64,000 bases of DNA from Bolinopsis microptera (lineage: Eukaryota > Ctenophora > Tentaculata > Lobata > Bolinopsidae), in NCBI RefSeq assembly GCF_026151205.1, contig NC_087078.1, positions 17,687,118 through 17,751,117 of the forward strand, in the 5' to 3' direction. Below are positions 50,935 through 61,958 of the stretch, in pieces. Position 1 is the first letter of the stretch. Each line of letters starts with the position of its first letter. Both the position numbers and the translations under genes were made by a program. The notes beneath the pieces were generated by a model. The model saw only the letters and a list, made by a program, of their open reading frames with translations. It was not told the DNA's origin and made no database searches.

Positions 50935-53467
50935 ATCTAGCTAGACTTCCGTTTTTTGTTGACCATTGTTATAACAGTTAATAGACTTGCCCGACCCGTC
51001 GCTTTCTTCGAGAAGAACGGGTGATACTCGTAAAATATTTGTTCCAAATATTATACGGGCGAAATAGTTGGTCGCGCGCAGTACGCCGCGCTTTTGGTGT
51101 TGACCATTGGTGGCAGGTACTTTTTGTCCTATTACGTCACGGCGCAGTACTGCAAATACACTACACACTGATAAGGCTTCTCTCAGATCACAGTTTATGT
51201 TAGAAATCAAACCTAATTAGATCATATTATTATTAAGACTCAATCTTCAAGTTCAAGCCTTCGGCATCATTGTAAAGGATTTGTAGAAGAACATTTCGGC
51301 AGCAACTGAAAGTAATTTATTTTAATTGATCAAAGAGGTTGAAACTCGGTTTATCAATATCATGGATGGTTTGAGACATGACTGTCATGATGCATGATTG
51401 ATGATGCATTACTGATTTTACTACCAAAACTTGACCCACAATTATGCGACTGTTTACAATATTGAATTTGAATATTAAGCCTACTGCAGTGTGACTGAAT
51501 TGTATTTGTAAGCCATATATTCCAAAAATTCTAATATTTCCTCACCTATATATAGTGTATGTTTTACAGTTTAAGGAGAAGGAGACCATTAACATAGAGT
51601 ATAAATTATTCCCAGCAGTACATTTTCTTCCAGAAATAACAAGGGCACGACATTCTGGCATAGTAAAATGAGACTGAGAGTCAGAGAAGAAAGAACATTC
51701 TGAGTAACTTTGTCAGACGTCAGTAGCCGTTTTCATGTCAGAGAGATCCTTTGGCGCACTATCGGTATCACACAATGGCAGGTCAGTCCATCAGTAACTG
51801 AAAATAAAACCCATTACGTCAGTATTGCTATTAGGAGCAAATGTTTAGATACAAACTGGTGTTATTGGGAGGGTTGGTATTCGTTCGTATTTCTGTCGAT
51901 AAATGGTAACATTTTCATGTACCATTTCTCGACAAAAATGGGCAATTTGTGCGTGTACAGTGTACATGGTTAATGTTTAATTTTAAGTGGAATGATACGC
52001 CTATGTGCAGTGTTCACCCTACAGCGTGTAAAGGGATGTGTGTAAAGTATGATTATTTATAGATTACCGTAATAAAGTAATGACAAAGTAAGCGATCGTG
52101 TACATCTCGTTATAACATTTCGGTCATGAAGTTGAAATATTACAACAATATATTATTTTATTTTCCCACTTTTCTTGGAGAGAATTCAGGTACGTGTGCT
52201 AATTGTACATAATTTTGATAGGAGCTTTAACGAAAATATAATACCAAATTGGTCGCCAAATTGAATATGGGATACTCAGGAGGATTATTGGGACAAAAGT
52301 GGAACATTTGTTACATCGGTTCTAGACATGAAGTGATTCCCAAACTTGGTTTAAGTATTCCTATAGGACCAAAATTAACTCTTTCCGACCAATTTTGAAC
52401 CATTCTGAGCACTTTGAGGATAATGTTTATGTTTGTTCATTTTTGTTCATTCCATAAACCTGGGTAATGTTAGGCGATTTTTGATGGTTCCTAGGTCTAG
52501 TTTTTAACTATATCCATCTTAGAAAACCGAATTGAGGCTTCCCAGCACTCAAATACAGCCAATACTTCGATGTCCCCATGTTCCAAAAATCTGCAGATAC
52601 TCGGGACGATTATTGAGACGAAATTGGCACATTGGTTACATCGGTGCTAGACATGCAGTGATTCCCAAACTTGGTTTGAGTAGTCCTATGACCAATATTA
52701 ACTCTTTCCGACCAATTTTGAACAATTCTGAGCACTTTGAGGATAATGTTCATGTTTGTTCATTTCCGTTCATTCCATGAACATGGGTAATGTTATGCGA
52801 CCTTTGATGGGCACTGACAACACCAAATAATAGCTAATGGAATGATACCAACTGAATAGCACTTGCATCTTAAATGACCACGAACAGCCTCCGTGAAACG
52901 AAGTAGCTTTATCCGCCAGTAGTCTTTATTTGAGCGGAGAAAGAAGCTTCATACCAAGCTGTGTAGCAACTATGATTGTATACATGTACCGGTTTACTAT
53001 GTACTAAATGTATATATGTGGTACTATAGTACTATAATACTATATATAATACTATGTCTATACTTGTAGTTGTAATAATAGAACTAGAGACAAGCGCTCA
53101 GATCATGCGAGTAAAACTTTAACGGGTGATACTCGTAAAATATTTGTTCCAAAGGACCGTCGACGAGTCCAACTCGGCGCGCGTCCTGGTAGGTTATAAA
53201 CCTACAAGTAAAACTGATTTACCGAGTCAGACAAGGATATTCTAACACCATTGGTGAGCTAAGTAAGCTACTCAACGTACAAAACCACAGTTATCCAGAA
53301 GTCGGAACTTTTACATTGTAAAGTAATCTATAATACTAATAGGGCCGTATGAATCTCACATTTCGTCCTCGTACTGCGTTCTTTATCGTTAAACTTAAAG
53401 TTTTATCGCTGCATGTTTTTCCCATCTCGTAGTCGTACTAGTCGTCGAAGCTTGGAATGAATAAATA
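50935..53467. other. Non-coding flank with short repeats
   Basis: No supportable gene. Features seen: a 33-bp sequence (AACGGGTGATACTCG followed by TAAAATATTTGTTCCAAA) occurs identically at 51016-51048 and 53121-53153; and a tandem pair with 325-bp period starts at 52271 and 52596. The end of copy B of the duplicated block lies at about 51762. Confidence 0.6.
52271..52810 (+). repeat. Diverged tandem duplication, 325-bp period
   Basis: GATACTC, TGGTTACATCGG/TTGTTACATCGG, GTGATTCCCAAACTTGG, AACTCTTTCCGACCAATTTT and GAGCACTTTGAGGATAATG occur in the same order in both halves (first half about 52271-52490, second about 52596-52810). The halves differ by scattered substitutions. Not coding. Confidence 0.8.
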
Positions 53468-55180
53468 ATGCATCTGAAATTTCTGGTTTTACAGCTGCTT
53501 CTCTTAACGGTAAGTTGTTTATATACGCTGAGCGTGTCTAGTTCAGTAAGGGAGCGGGCATTTTAATTTTTAAATATATTGTAGCATCAGAGATGCTGTA
53601 ACCATTTAATTTTAATTGGTTATAACAATTTAATCGGTAACAACAGCTACGCACGAATCTATACTTCATATTACTCATTACCCACACAGGAGTACATACA
53701 CTGCAGTGGAATCGGGGAGATACAGTTGAGTTGGTATCAAGATTTTACAAGCTGCGGAGACGAGTGTGATCTTTACTTCAAGAAATTCGTTATCCAGGAT
53801 GAAGATGGTAACGAATTTCTCAACGTAGAAGAAACAGATGAAACCGATAACACTAATTTTGTCTCTTTCCTTAACGTGGAGCAGCTTGATGAAGTTATTC
53901 CAGTAAACATCCACGCTGGTAGGAGTATAACAATATCATTTGAGGTATGGGATAAAGATATAGGTGCTACTGCTGATGATTATGAAAGAAGCATGAGGAA
54001 TTTGGTCGTACCATTTTCAGGCTTGAGATCAGATGGAACCTGGGAGTCTAAATTCTTTATAAGTGACACTAACGCTGCGGGTGACGACAAAAGAGCAATT
54101 CTTTTGATATATTATAGGATATTGAGCTGTGATAGCCACTTCACTGGATTAAGCTGTAACTACTGCGTAGCTAACTACTACGGAACAGAGTGTAGTAGAT
54201 ACTGCAAACCTGCGCCGGATAACTACACTTGCAACCAAACTACAGGAGAGAAGATCTGTGTGGAGGGCAAGAAGGGCGAAGACTGTGATGAATGCTTAAA
54301 TAGCAACAAAGAAGGACAGAAGTGCGAAAATTGCGTAGAATACCAATACGGAGAAAATTGTTCAATCTATTGTAAGCCAAATAATGAGCACTATAATATG
54401 TGCACAGAATTTGGTCACAAGATTTGTGTGGACAATTCAACCAGTGTGGCAAACAAATGCAGAAAAGGTAAGATAAGAACGCTATCTTTAGAATAACACA
54501 TATCTGATATCAGCCTCACACATTAATTGTAATCGGCTGTTATTTTAATCTCTTCATACTTTTATGTTTTAGGTACAATAACATTGATAACCGAAGCATT
54601 TAGCTTCCTTTTACTTTCAAAAGATTTTTCGTAAGATAGTGCTACACCGATGTTGAATGAAATGGTATTATCGAGTTATTAACGAATTTAAATGGTGGAT
54701 ATTTTACGTCAAGATGTCCATCCATTCTGTTTCGAATAGGCGATATTCCGGAAAAGTATTAAATATTTCTGCTTTTATAGCTGTAGTACATTCATAATTT
54801 TCGATGGCATAGTGATAAAGAATTATACTTATTTCTCAGGCAACGCAGCCCAACATAATATAGGAGTTTGGATATCATCAGGGGTGGCAGCGATTTTCTT
54901 CATAACATCAATAATGGCCGGATTGTATATCCTACGTAGAAAGCAGGAAAATTTCTCTGCCGGAAATGTGATCTACGTTAATAATGCACCCAACCCCGCT
55001 GAAGCAATCCCTACGACTGGACACAACTACGAAAATGTTGTTCTCAGAGTAACCTCGCCCACCAATGGTCATCTCTACAACGATGTCGTGCTACAAACTG
55101 AACCTGCTCTAGATGATCACGAATTACCATATTATGACTACGCACGAATCGAAGATGTGGTGAGGCACAACATTAAATGA
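53468..55180 (+). CDS. Type I membrane protein with DSL-like domains
   Basis: Three exons: 53468-53509, 53690-54467, 54840-55180, with GT-AG borders, phases 0 and 1, and 386 residues. Residues 1-14 (MHLKFLVLQLLLLT) form the core of a signal peptide. Residues about 20-155 resemble the N-terminal C2-like domain of Delta/Serrate/Lag-2 ligands, followed by the canonical IYYRILSCDSHF lead-in. A DSL-like module (about 161-216) contains CVANYYGTECSRYC and EKICVEGKKGEDC; the usual Gly-Trp is Gly-Lys. A second, partial module (about 227-271) has CVEYQYGENCSIYC. There are no EGF repeats of the classical spacing. A membrane helix at about 282-304 is followed by RRK and an 80-residue tail with VIYVNN, NYENVV, LYNDVV and YYDYARI. 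It is probably a cell-surface ligand or receptor. The tail tyrosines suggest intracellular signalling, which ordinary Delta ligands lack; this is inference. Confidence 0.82.
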
Positions 55181-55293
55181 GCAAAGGTTGAGCAGAGTCG
55201 TGTCGTGAGTCGAAGTTATTCCACATGAACTGATTAAGAAATCTGACTGTTGACGAATATCTTGTATTTTTGTTGTATGTTATTAATATTAAT

Positions 55294-55320
55294 TTGATTG
55301 ATTGATTGATTGATTGATTG
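55294..55320 (-). repeat. LINE 3' tail, (TCAA)n
   Basis: On the minus strand about six and a half copies of TCAA follow GTAGTGCTCC. This marks the 3' terminus of the LINE and the insertion junction; flanking sequence returns to AT-rich host DNA at AATTAATATT. Confidence 0.8.
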
Positions 55321-55572
55321 AGGAGCACTACCCGAAGGCATTACTCGGCACTAACGCCTTAAAATCTTTAATTACAATCAAATATAAATATATGCACACA
55401 ATGTATAAAGTATTAATAATGTATAAAATATGATTATGCTATTAGCAAATTTAAATAGTACTATTAAGAATTTTTAAATAACTCTTATCTCTTGACATAA
55501 ATTTAGAACAGCGACACAGGGTCTGAAGAATGCGCGGTGATATTTTTATCTTTTAAAAGTTGTAAATGACAG

Positions 55573-58289
55573 TGAAATTGGGCACTATCCGTCGCGGAGT
55601 CGAGTCCGCGGCGGAGCCGCCGGACTCCGAGCGGACTCCGAGCGGACTCCGAGCGGACTCCGGCGGACCGGCGGAGCCGCCGGACTCCGAGCGGACTCCG
55701 GCGGTGCTCCGCCAAAATGTATTTACAGTGGACTCGAGTACATTTTGGCGGACTCCGAGCGGAGCCGAGCGGACTCCGAGCGGACTTTAAAGTCCGCCGC
55801 GGACTCCGAGCGGCTCCGCGGCGGCTCGGTGGAGTGTCCGCCGCGGACTAAGCCACTAGGCGGACTCCGGTCCGCCGCGGACTCCGGCGGAGTGCTTGGC
55901 GGACTCCGCCGGACCTCTCCGCCAGACTTGAATCCGGCGGAGTCCGGCGGAGCTTGGCGGAGTCCGCCAGCTCGGCGGACTCCGCTCGGAGTCCGCCGGA
56001 TTCCAACAGAGTCCACTGACTTCCGACCTCCGTCTTCCGACCCTCGGCTAAATTTGTCACGTGACATACAACATAGCATTTTGCAATATTGTGGTCAGAT
56101 GAAAAGGTCGCTAGTAATAAACCTTAACCATTACCCTCACAATGTCAATTATAGTGTACAACTCTAGTCCTAACTTTGACCCTATAATGTATAAACGTTG
56201 ACCCTAACCCTCCACCAAACCGTCCGCAGCGAAATATCAATGTCATTGACTGGTCACGTGACCAAAACAATTTTTGTCATATTATCTCATATGGGGAAGC
56301 GTTTTTAGCAAGCAAAAATACGTCGACCATCACAGGACGACGCCAGCCAGCACTCTCTACGCTTTTCGAGCTCCGATCGTCCTGTGACGAAGTAAGGACG
56401 AAGCCTGAGGTCCTCAGGTAACATCGACCACCGATTGAAAATTCAAAGATTTTTGACATAAAGGTCAAATGTAAAACTAAAATCTTGATGTTGATTGATT
56501 GACGACGTCAATTTTTGAGCACAGCGCGAGCGCATGCGGAAAAGGACCGCGTAGCTAGTCAAGATGTTGATAAATATTTGGCTTGCGGCGCGATGTGTTG
56601 CACTTGCTCTAACTATAGCCCTCTCGCTTGCAGTAGCGCGCGACCGCCGGAGGCGGAAATGACCTGGTTAGCTAGGTAAACGCGATGTGCCTTGTAGGAT
56701 GAAATCCTACTAGCTGACGCCATTCGCAGCTGTGCTGCTCGCTGTACGTCAGCGATCGAAATTTATACGCGTATCCCCCGTTAAGATGTGCCACTCGACG
56801 CGCCACACAATTTTTCTCGTTGCTCGTCGCACGTCGACGAACAACGAAGCTCGTTGCGACGCGCCGCGCAATGAGCTGCCAGGCTAGGACATCGTCCTGG
56901 TCCAACAAATTTTGGCGAGCGATTTTCTCCAAAAATTTAATGAGGGCGCCGACTTCCACTCTGGCTAGGTTTCTTTTTACCCAGCGCGCGTTCCTTAATG
57001 GGATGAGGTAAAATTAGGTAAAAAGAATCCACTGACTTGGCCAGAGTGCTTTCATAAAACTTTATTACTAGCTTAGCGTTGTAGGATTATATACTTTAAT
57101 TTCGGATCGAGTGAAGCGAGTGATACACATTACTTTGATTAAACTCATGCTGATCACAATACAGTACAGGGAAGTGGGTAACACGGCTTGCAGTCGCAGC
57201 TGCAGCTCCTCGCTGGCGGTAATATTTCAATGAACAAGAATTAAGAAAAAGAGAATTTAAGAAAAAGAGAATTTTATTTGCCACAGAATAATCAATACAT
57301 ATAATATACTTCAAAAAAAACTTCAAAATATATTGTTAGTTCATCTATCGTTCATAAGATGGGGTACTCTCAATAATCAAATACATGAGTACCCGACCCG
57401 CCGCGCCACGCAAGCACCACACTGCAATTGAAATTGGAAATGTAAGCATAATGGGCGCGGGGGCGCCGCGCACGTGGATCGAGCCGGCCCACGTACCCAA
57501 ATTGCAAATGCAAATGTACATGTCACAATGTCACACTCACAGTCACATTTATTAATTTCTACACAATTTATTCATTATACTTATCTGCCCACGAGTGCTG
57601 GTATCAGTTTGTGTCTTAAAACACTCTCTAGTGGTCTGAATAGTTCTGCTATGTTGGGAACAGTTCTTTGAAGGTATTGCCATCTGCAATTTACTCCTTT
57701 AGTGTATGCAGCTAACGCTGCCTGTGGCTCATCGGCAGCAAAAGTAAAAAGTTTCTCTATATCCTTTACCCATTTCTCTACTTTCTTTTTGACATGATAT
57801 TCCTCCTTGAACCTAGGGGTTCCGATTACCGCTCCGAGGTAATAATATATGTATTATTACCTCGGAGTCCGCCGCGGACTCCGGCGGAGTGCTTGGCGGA
57901 CTCCGAGCGGAGTCCGCCGAGCTGGCGGACTCCGCCAAGCTCCGCCGGACTCCGCCGGATTCAAGTCTGGCGGAGAGGTCCGGCGGAGTCCGCCAAGCAC
58001 TCCGCCGGAGTCCGCGGCGGACCGGAGTCCGCCTAGTGGCTTAGTCCGCGGCGGACACTCCACCGAGCCGCCGCGGAGCCGCTCGGAGTCCGCGGCGGAC
58101 TTTAAAGTCCGCTCGGAGTCCGCTCGGCTCCGCTCGGAGTCCGCCAAAATGTACTCGAGTCCACTGTAAATACATTTTGGCGGAGCACCGCCGGAGTCCG
58201 CTCGGAGTCCGGCGGCTCCGCCGGAGTCCGCTCGGAGTCCGGCGGCTCCGCCGCGGACTCGACTCCGCGACGGATAGTGCCTGAAATTG
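55573..58289. mobile_element. 2.7 kb CGG-rich inverted-repeat element with 8-bp TSD
   Basis: TGAAATTG at 55573-55580 and 58282-58289 flanks a 2701-bp element (55581-58281) with inverted termini GGCACTATCCGTCGCGG. The arms are about 420-440 bp (55581-56000 and 57860-58281) and consist largely of GGAGTCCGCTCGGAGTCCGC-type units that are internally palindromic. The interior (56000-57850) has no long open frame and no transposase, so it is non-autonomous. It is inserted in the LINE 3' UTR and is therefore younger than the LINE copy. Superfamily is not clear; 8-bp duplications occur in hAT, P, Merlin and Zisupton groups. Confidence 0.85.
56000..57850. other. Unique centre of the CGG-rich element
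   Basis: No gene. It holds a short inverted pair ACAGGACGA / TCGTCCTGT near 56331-56390 and a ~45-bp stretch around 56605-56655 (CTTGCAGTAGCGCGCGACCG) matching, in reverse orientation, sequence at 40085-40140 in the duplicated block. Open frames on both strands here are short and lack domain signs. Confidence 0.6.
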
Positions 58290-58397
58290 CGCGGTGTCGA
58301 TAGCATTGTAAAAAATGCTCGAAGATAGTCATATTTTGTTATGAGGTTAAAGTTTTGTTGCTCGTTATTATGATCAACGTATGTTGTACCAAATTAT

Positions 58398-61300
58398 TTA
58401 AATTTCTAAAAGTACGAAATTTGAGTTGTCCCAGTCCTTGTCATCCGGTTTATGTGCTTGTGCAGTAAGCACATGCTTGTTGACTGTAGACTTGAATGAA
58501 TTTAGGAATTTGTCTTGTAGGCAAGTGGTGACATATTTTATGTCCTTGTTAATAATGTTGACTGTTTGGTTATATAACTTAGGCCCAATGTAAGAAATGC
58601 TCTTGTCTGAATTACATAAACGGTTAAATGGTACTGCAAAGAACTCAGGTTCTCTTCTAGGTGCGTTTAAGTTTGAAACAGTGAACATTCTTATAATATT
58701 TGGTGGTGCAGTGTTAGAATAAACTTTGTGCATTAAGCATAATATACATTTAGCTATCACGTTCGGTAAAGCTAATACTTCTAGTTTATTGAAAATTTCC
58801 TTTGTGTGTGAAGGTGTGCTATTCAGATCTTTGTCATAAAAATAGCGGTGGTATTGGTTATCTGCAGCGCGAATGCCCTTTTTCTGGGCCGAGAAGACTC
58901 TTTTAACGGAGTTTAGCGATCTTGTTCCCCAAACTGTGCAGCAGTGCCAGTAGTACAAGTGAGACTGAACAAAGCTGTTGTATATCAACTTGAGTGCTTT
59001 GTTAGGTACTGAGCCTTTGAGTTTGTAGAGAATACCCGCATTTCTAGATACTTTAGTGGCTAAATGTCTAATGTGGTGGGCCCAATTTAGCTTAGTATCA
59101 ATGATCACGCCAAGAAACTTTTCGTGATAACTTTGCTTTAGTCGCTCACCTCCCATGTAGATTTCTATATCCTTAGTTTTTTTATTTGTAAAGATCATAT
59201 ATTTAGTTTTGCTAGCATTTAATTTAAGCCCGTTATTAGTAGCCCAATCAATTATCAAAGTCAGAATCTCATTCACCAATGCATTAAGTTGTTCAAATGT
59301 ATCTGTACTTATTATTAGGTTTGCGTCGTCAGCGAAATAAATATGTTTAGCTAAATTACTAATCTGAGGAAGGTCGTTGATGTAGATTATGAACAGAATT
59401 GGTCCGAGAATGGAGCCCTGTGGTACTCCGTAGTTAAGTTTGAGGTGAGAGGACTTGCAGTTGTTGACGCTCACGTATTGCTCTCTATCGGTTAGATATG
59501 AGTGAAACCAAGATAAAGCCAACCCCCGAACTCCATAGTGCTCAAGTTTTCTCAGAAGAATACTGCTGTCAACCATGTCAAAGGCCTTGCTGTAGTCCAA
59601 TAGAAGCAGTGCTGTGACCTGCTTTTTTTCTAGTGCCCTGTGAATATGGTTTTGGGCTTCTAGTAAAGCATGTTCGCAGCTGTGCCCAGCCTGAAATCCG
59701 TATTGAGAGTCAAATAGGATTTTCTCTGTCTTTAAGTGATCTAATAGTCGCGCTTGCATAATTTTTTCAAAGATTTTTGAGAAACATGAGAGTAGTGAGA
59801 TAGGTCGATAATTTGAAACTTCAGCACGTGACCCACCTTTGTGAAGTGGAACTACTTTCGCGATTTTCAATTTATGCGGAAACTTCCCCTGATGTAGAGA
59901 CGCAGAGACTAGGCAGCTAAGCACTGGTGCAAGTATATTGCTCACTTTTTTCAGGGGAAGTATACTCATATCAGAAGTCGACTTAATCTTCAAACCCTTA
60001 ACTATTTCAATTATTTCTGATGCGGACGAATCTTCTAGATTCATGCTCCGCTGGCATTTGCTATCTTGAGTTTCTGTTACGATAGTCCTGCCCTCAGAGC
60101 ATACGAGACCATTTTCTCTCTTAAGAGTCTCACTCTCAGCTATATTGCAGAAATAGTCATTGAAGCTATTCGCAATTTGCTGAGAATCTGTTATCTCGCT
60201 CCCATTATAGTTAATTTTGTTTATCTTAATTTTGCCTTTTTTCTTTCTGTTTAACAAGTTATTAACCATTTGCCATTGTTTTCTGCTGTCGCTAGAATAT
60301 TTTGTAAAGTACGCGTTGTAATATTTGTTTTTGGCCTTATCCACGTGTTTATTCACAAATTTCTTCATTTTCTTGTACCTAATATCATTTTCAGTGGTCG
60401 GGTTTGTGACAAAATCTTCATAAAATTTATTTTTGCGATCACATGCGCACCGTAACCATTCTTGGATCCACGGCTTTGTGTTTTTACGGCGGCCTGGTTT
60501 ACTCTTTTTTGCCTTAATTGGGAAATTTCGGTCGTATAGTTCACTATATTTTTTATCGAAAGCCTCAAATTTTTCATCTACAGAATCATAGTTATTAACC
60601 AAGTTCCAGTCTACCGCAGAAATGTCGTTCTCGAACTTTTGGATACTGTCATCGTTTATTACTCGAGAAGACATCTCTGTTGTATCTTCTTGAAGTTTAC
60701 AACTGAGCCTATTCTGATCAACCATGATTGTGACAAAAGTTGCCAAGTGGTCAGAGATTGACTCAGAAATTACTCCCGATTTTGTAACAGCGTGGCAATT
60801 ATTGACGAAAATATGGTCAATGATTGTCGCACTGTGATCTGTGACTCTAGTTGGTCTAGATATCACAGGAGCGAACCCATGTTCTGCTAGAGTGTCCACA
60901 TACTTAGTGACAGAGTCTATTCTCCCGTAATCTAGTAGGTCTATGTTAGTATCACCGGCCAGTATGATATTTTTGTTTCGATGTCTTGCTAAGTTACGGA
61001 GGAAAATTTTTAATTGTTCAAGGAAACCATTCAAATCCCCACTTGGAGAGGTAAGTTCTGCAACCAAGAATTCTCCTATCTTAGGATTATCGTGGCAACA
61101 TAGAGCGCTCTTAACGTTTATGTCAGATAATTCACATAGTTTTTTGTTAACATATATAACTAATCCTCCACCACGATTTGACGCTCTGGCGGGAGTCTGA
61201 ACATACGGTGGATAGAAACCGTCTAGTTCGAGCTCCTCTCCCTGAAAAGGCAAACATTCCGTGTTACAATTTGTTTCATTGAAGCAGAGAACGTCGTATT

Positions 61301-61958
61301 TTGTGTATTGATCTATATTCTCCCGAAATTCTTCAATGTTCCCATTAAGTGACCTAACGTTTAGCGAGAAAAGTTTTAATTCATACTCCTTCGTATTTTT
61401 TATTGCTTTCGCGGTATAGTATTTGCAGTTATTTAGAAGACTAGACGTTGTTTCCCATGGATTCAAATCAGCATCAGTATCATCACGATCACCTATGTGA
61501 TTTGATAGGTGGTCGCGATTAAAGGGGTTAAACCTAATAGTGTTACTGAGATTTATCATGTGAAGCTGTCTAATGGAGTCATCATATGCTGGGAAAATTT
61601 TTCTCAAGCATTCTTTGCAGCCTGTTGAGCCAGCAGAACATCTTGTGTGGGATAGGTTGTCACAGTAGCAACATTTGGTCATTTGTCTTACATTCCCAAT
61701 TTTTTTGCAAGTGTGACATTTTTCTCGTTTATTGGAGACTGGGATTTGTATAGGCCGTGATGGTAATAGAGGCATGACGGCGTCCACTGGAAGAATTTCT
61801 GAAATGCAGCTGTAGCAAGACCATTCTCCAGTAAGTTCAGTTATGTCGCTAGGTGTTAGGTGAGCACATTTTGGGTGATATGTCATATAACAGATACTAC
61901 AAGTGATGCTTATCTTGTGTGAGACTAGGCGCTTTGTACAGGCCTTACACTCATACAG
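58398..61958 (-). CDS. LINE ORF2: PHD finger, endonuclease, reverse transcriptase
   Basis: The frame is open from the TAG at 61961-61959 to the stop at 58398, 1186 codons. The only early ATG (61886) falls inside the first zinc finger, so translation must begin upstream at a non-ATG codon or by reinitiation. Numbering from that Met: a PHD-type finger begins upstream (ECKACTK) and ends at 24-27 (WSCYSC); a second Cys/His cluster at 57-93 (CHTC, CCYC, H80, C83, CKEC); an APE-type endonuclease at about 170-390 with LNVRSL, FNET, AGDTNID and ISDH; reverse transcriptase at about 675-930 with NYRPISLLS, LLDYSKAFD (Asp 764), YGVPQGSILGP and FADD (851-854). The C-terminal part carries a Cys-containing region (CILCLMHK). 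Role: target nicking and reverse transcription of the LINE RNA. The frame is fully open, so this copy may be recent. Confidence 0.92.
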   Translation of the reverse strand: MYECKACTKRLVSHKISITCSICYMTYHPKCAHLTPSDITELTGEWSCYSCISEILPVDAVMPLLPSRPIQIPVSNKREKCHTCKKIGNVRQMTKCCYCDNLSHTRCSAGSTGCKECLRKIFPAYDDSIRQLHMINLSNTIRFNPFNRDHLSNHIGDRDDTDADLNPWETTSSLLNNCKYYTAKAIKNTKEYELKLFSLNVRSLNGNIEEFRENIDQYTKYDVLCFNETNCNTECLPFQGEELELDGFYPPYVQTPARASNRGGGLVIYVNKKLCELSDINVKSALCCHDNPKIGEFLVAELTSPSGDLNGFLEQLKIFLRNLARHRNKNIILAGDTNIDLLDYGRIDSVTKYVDTLAEHGFAPVISRPTRVTDHSATIIDHIFVNNCHAVTKSGVISESISDHLATFVTIMVDQNRLSCKLQEDTTEMSSRVINDDSIQKFENDISAVDWNLVNNYDSVDEKFEAFDKKYSELYDRNFPIKAKKSKPGRRKNTKPWIQEWLRCACDRKNKFYEDFVTNPTTENDIRYKKMKKFVNKHVDKAKNKYYNAYFTKYSSDSRKQWQMVNNLLNRKKKGKIKINKINYNGSEITDSQQIANSFNDYFCNIAESETLKRENGLVCSEGRTIVTETQDSKCQRSMNLEDSSASEIIEIVKGLKIKSTSDMSILPLKKVSNILAPVLSCLVSASLHQGKFPHKLKIAKVVPLHKGGSRAEVSNYRPISLLSCFSKIFEKIMQARLLDHLKTEKILFDSQYGFQAGHSCEHALLEAQNHIHRALEKKQVTALLLLDYSKAFDMVDSSILLRKLEHYGVRGLALSWFHSYLTDREQYVSVNNCKSSHLKLNYGVPQGSILGPILFIIYINDLPQISNLAKHIYFADDANLIISTDTFEQLNALVNEILTLIIDWATNNGLKLNASKTKYMIFTNKKTKDIEIYMGGERLKQSYHEKFLGVIIDTKLNWAHHIRHLATKVSRNAGILYKLKGSVPNKALKLIYNSFVQSHLYYWHCCTVWGTRSLNSVKRVFSAQKKGIRAADNQYHRYFYDKDLNSTPSHTKEIFNKLEVLALPNVIAKCILCLMHKVYSNTAPPNIIRMFTVSNLNAPRREPEFFAVPFNRLCNSDKSISYIGPKLYNQTVNIINKDIKYVTTCLQDKFLNSFKSTVNKHVLTAQAHKPDDKDWDNSNFVLLEI

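Larger units (their letters stand above)
35884..51762 (+). repeat. Segmental duplication copy B (clean copy)
   Basis: Same orientation as 747-16930 and 15.9 kb long. It contains about 4.7 kb of host-like sequence, the complete long-TIR transposon at 40636-50926, and about 0.8 kb of right flank. Its sequence quality is uniform and its transposase gene is fully open, so it is the copy to use for interpretation. Neither border shows an obvious target-site duplication or mobile-element terminus. Confidence 0.85.

Noticed and set aside
55503-56167. Ser/Arg/Pro-rich open frames on both strands, repeated at 57794-58332
   Set aside because: They come from the inverted CGG-rich arms of a transposon; the same patterns appear in several frames and both orientations.
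60066-61200. Hydrophobic plus-strand frames opposite the LINE
   Set aside because: They are complements of the reverse transcriptase/endonuclease ORF2 on the minus strand.
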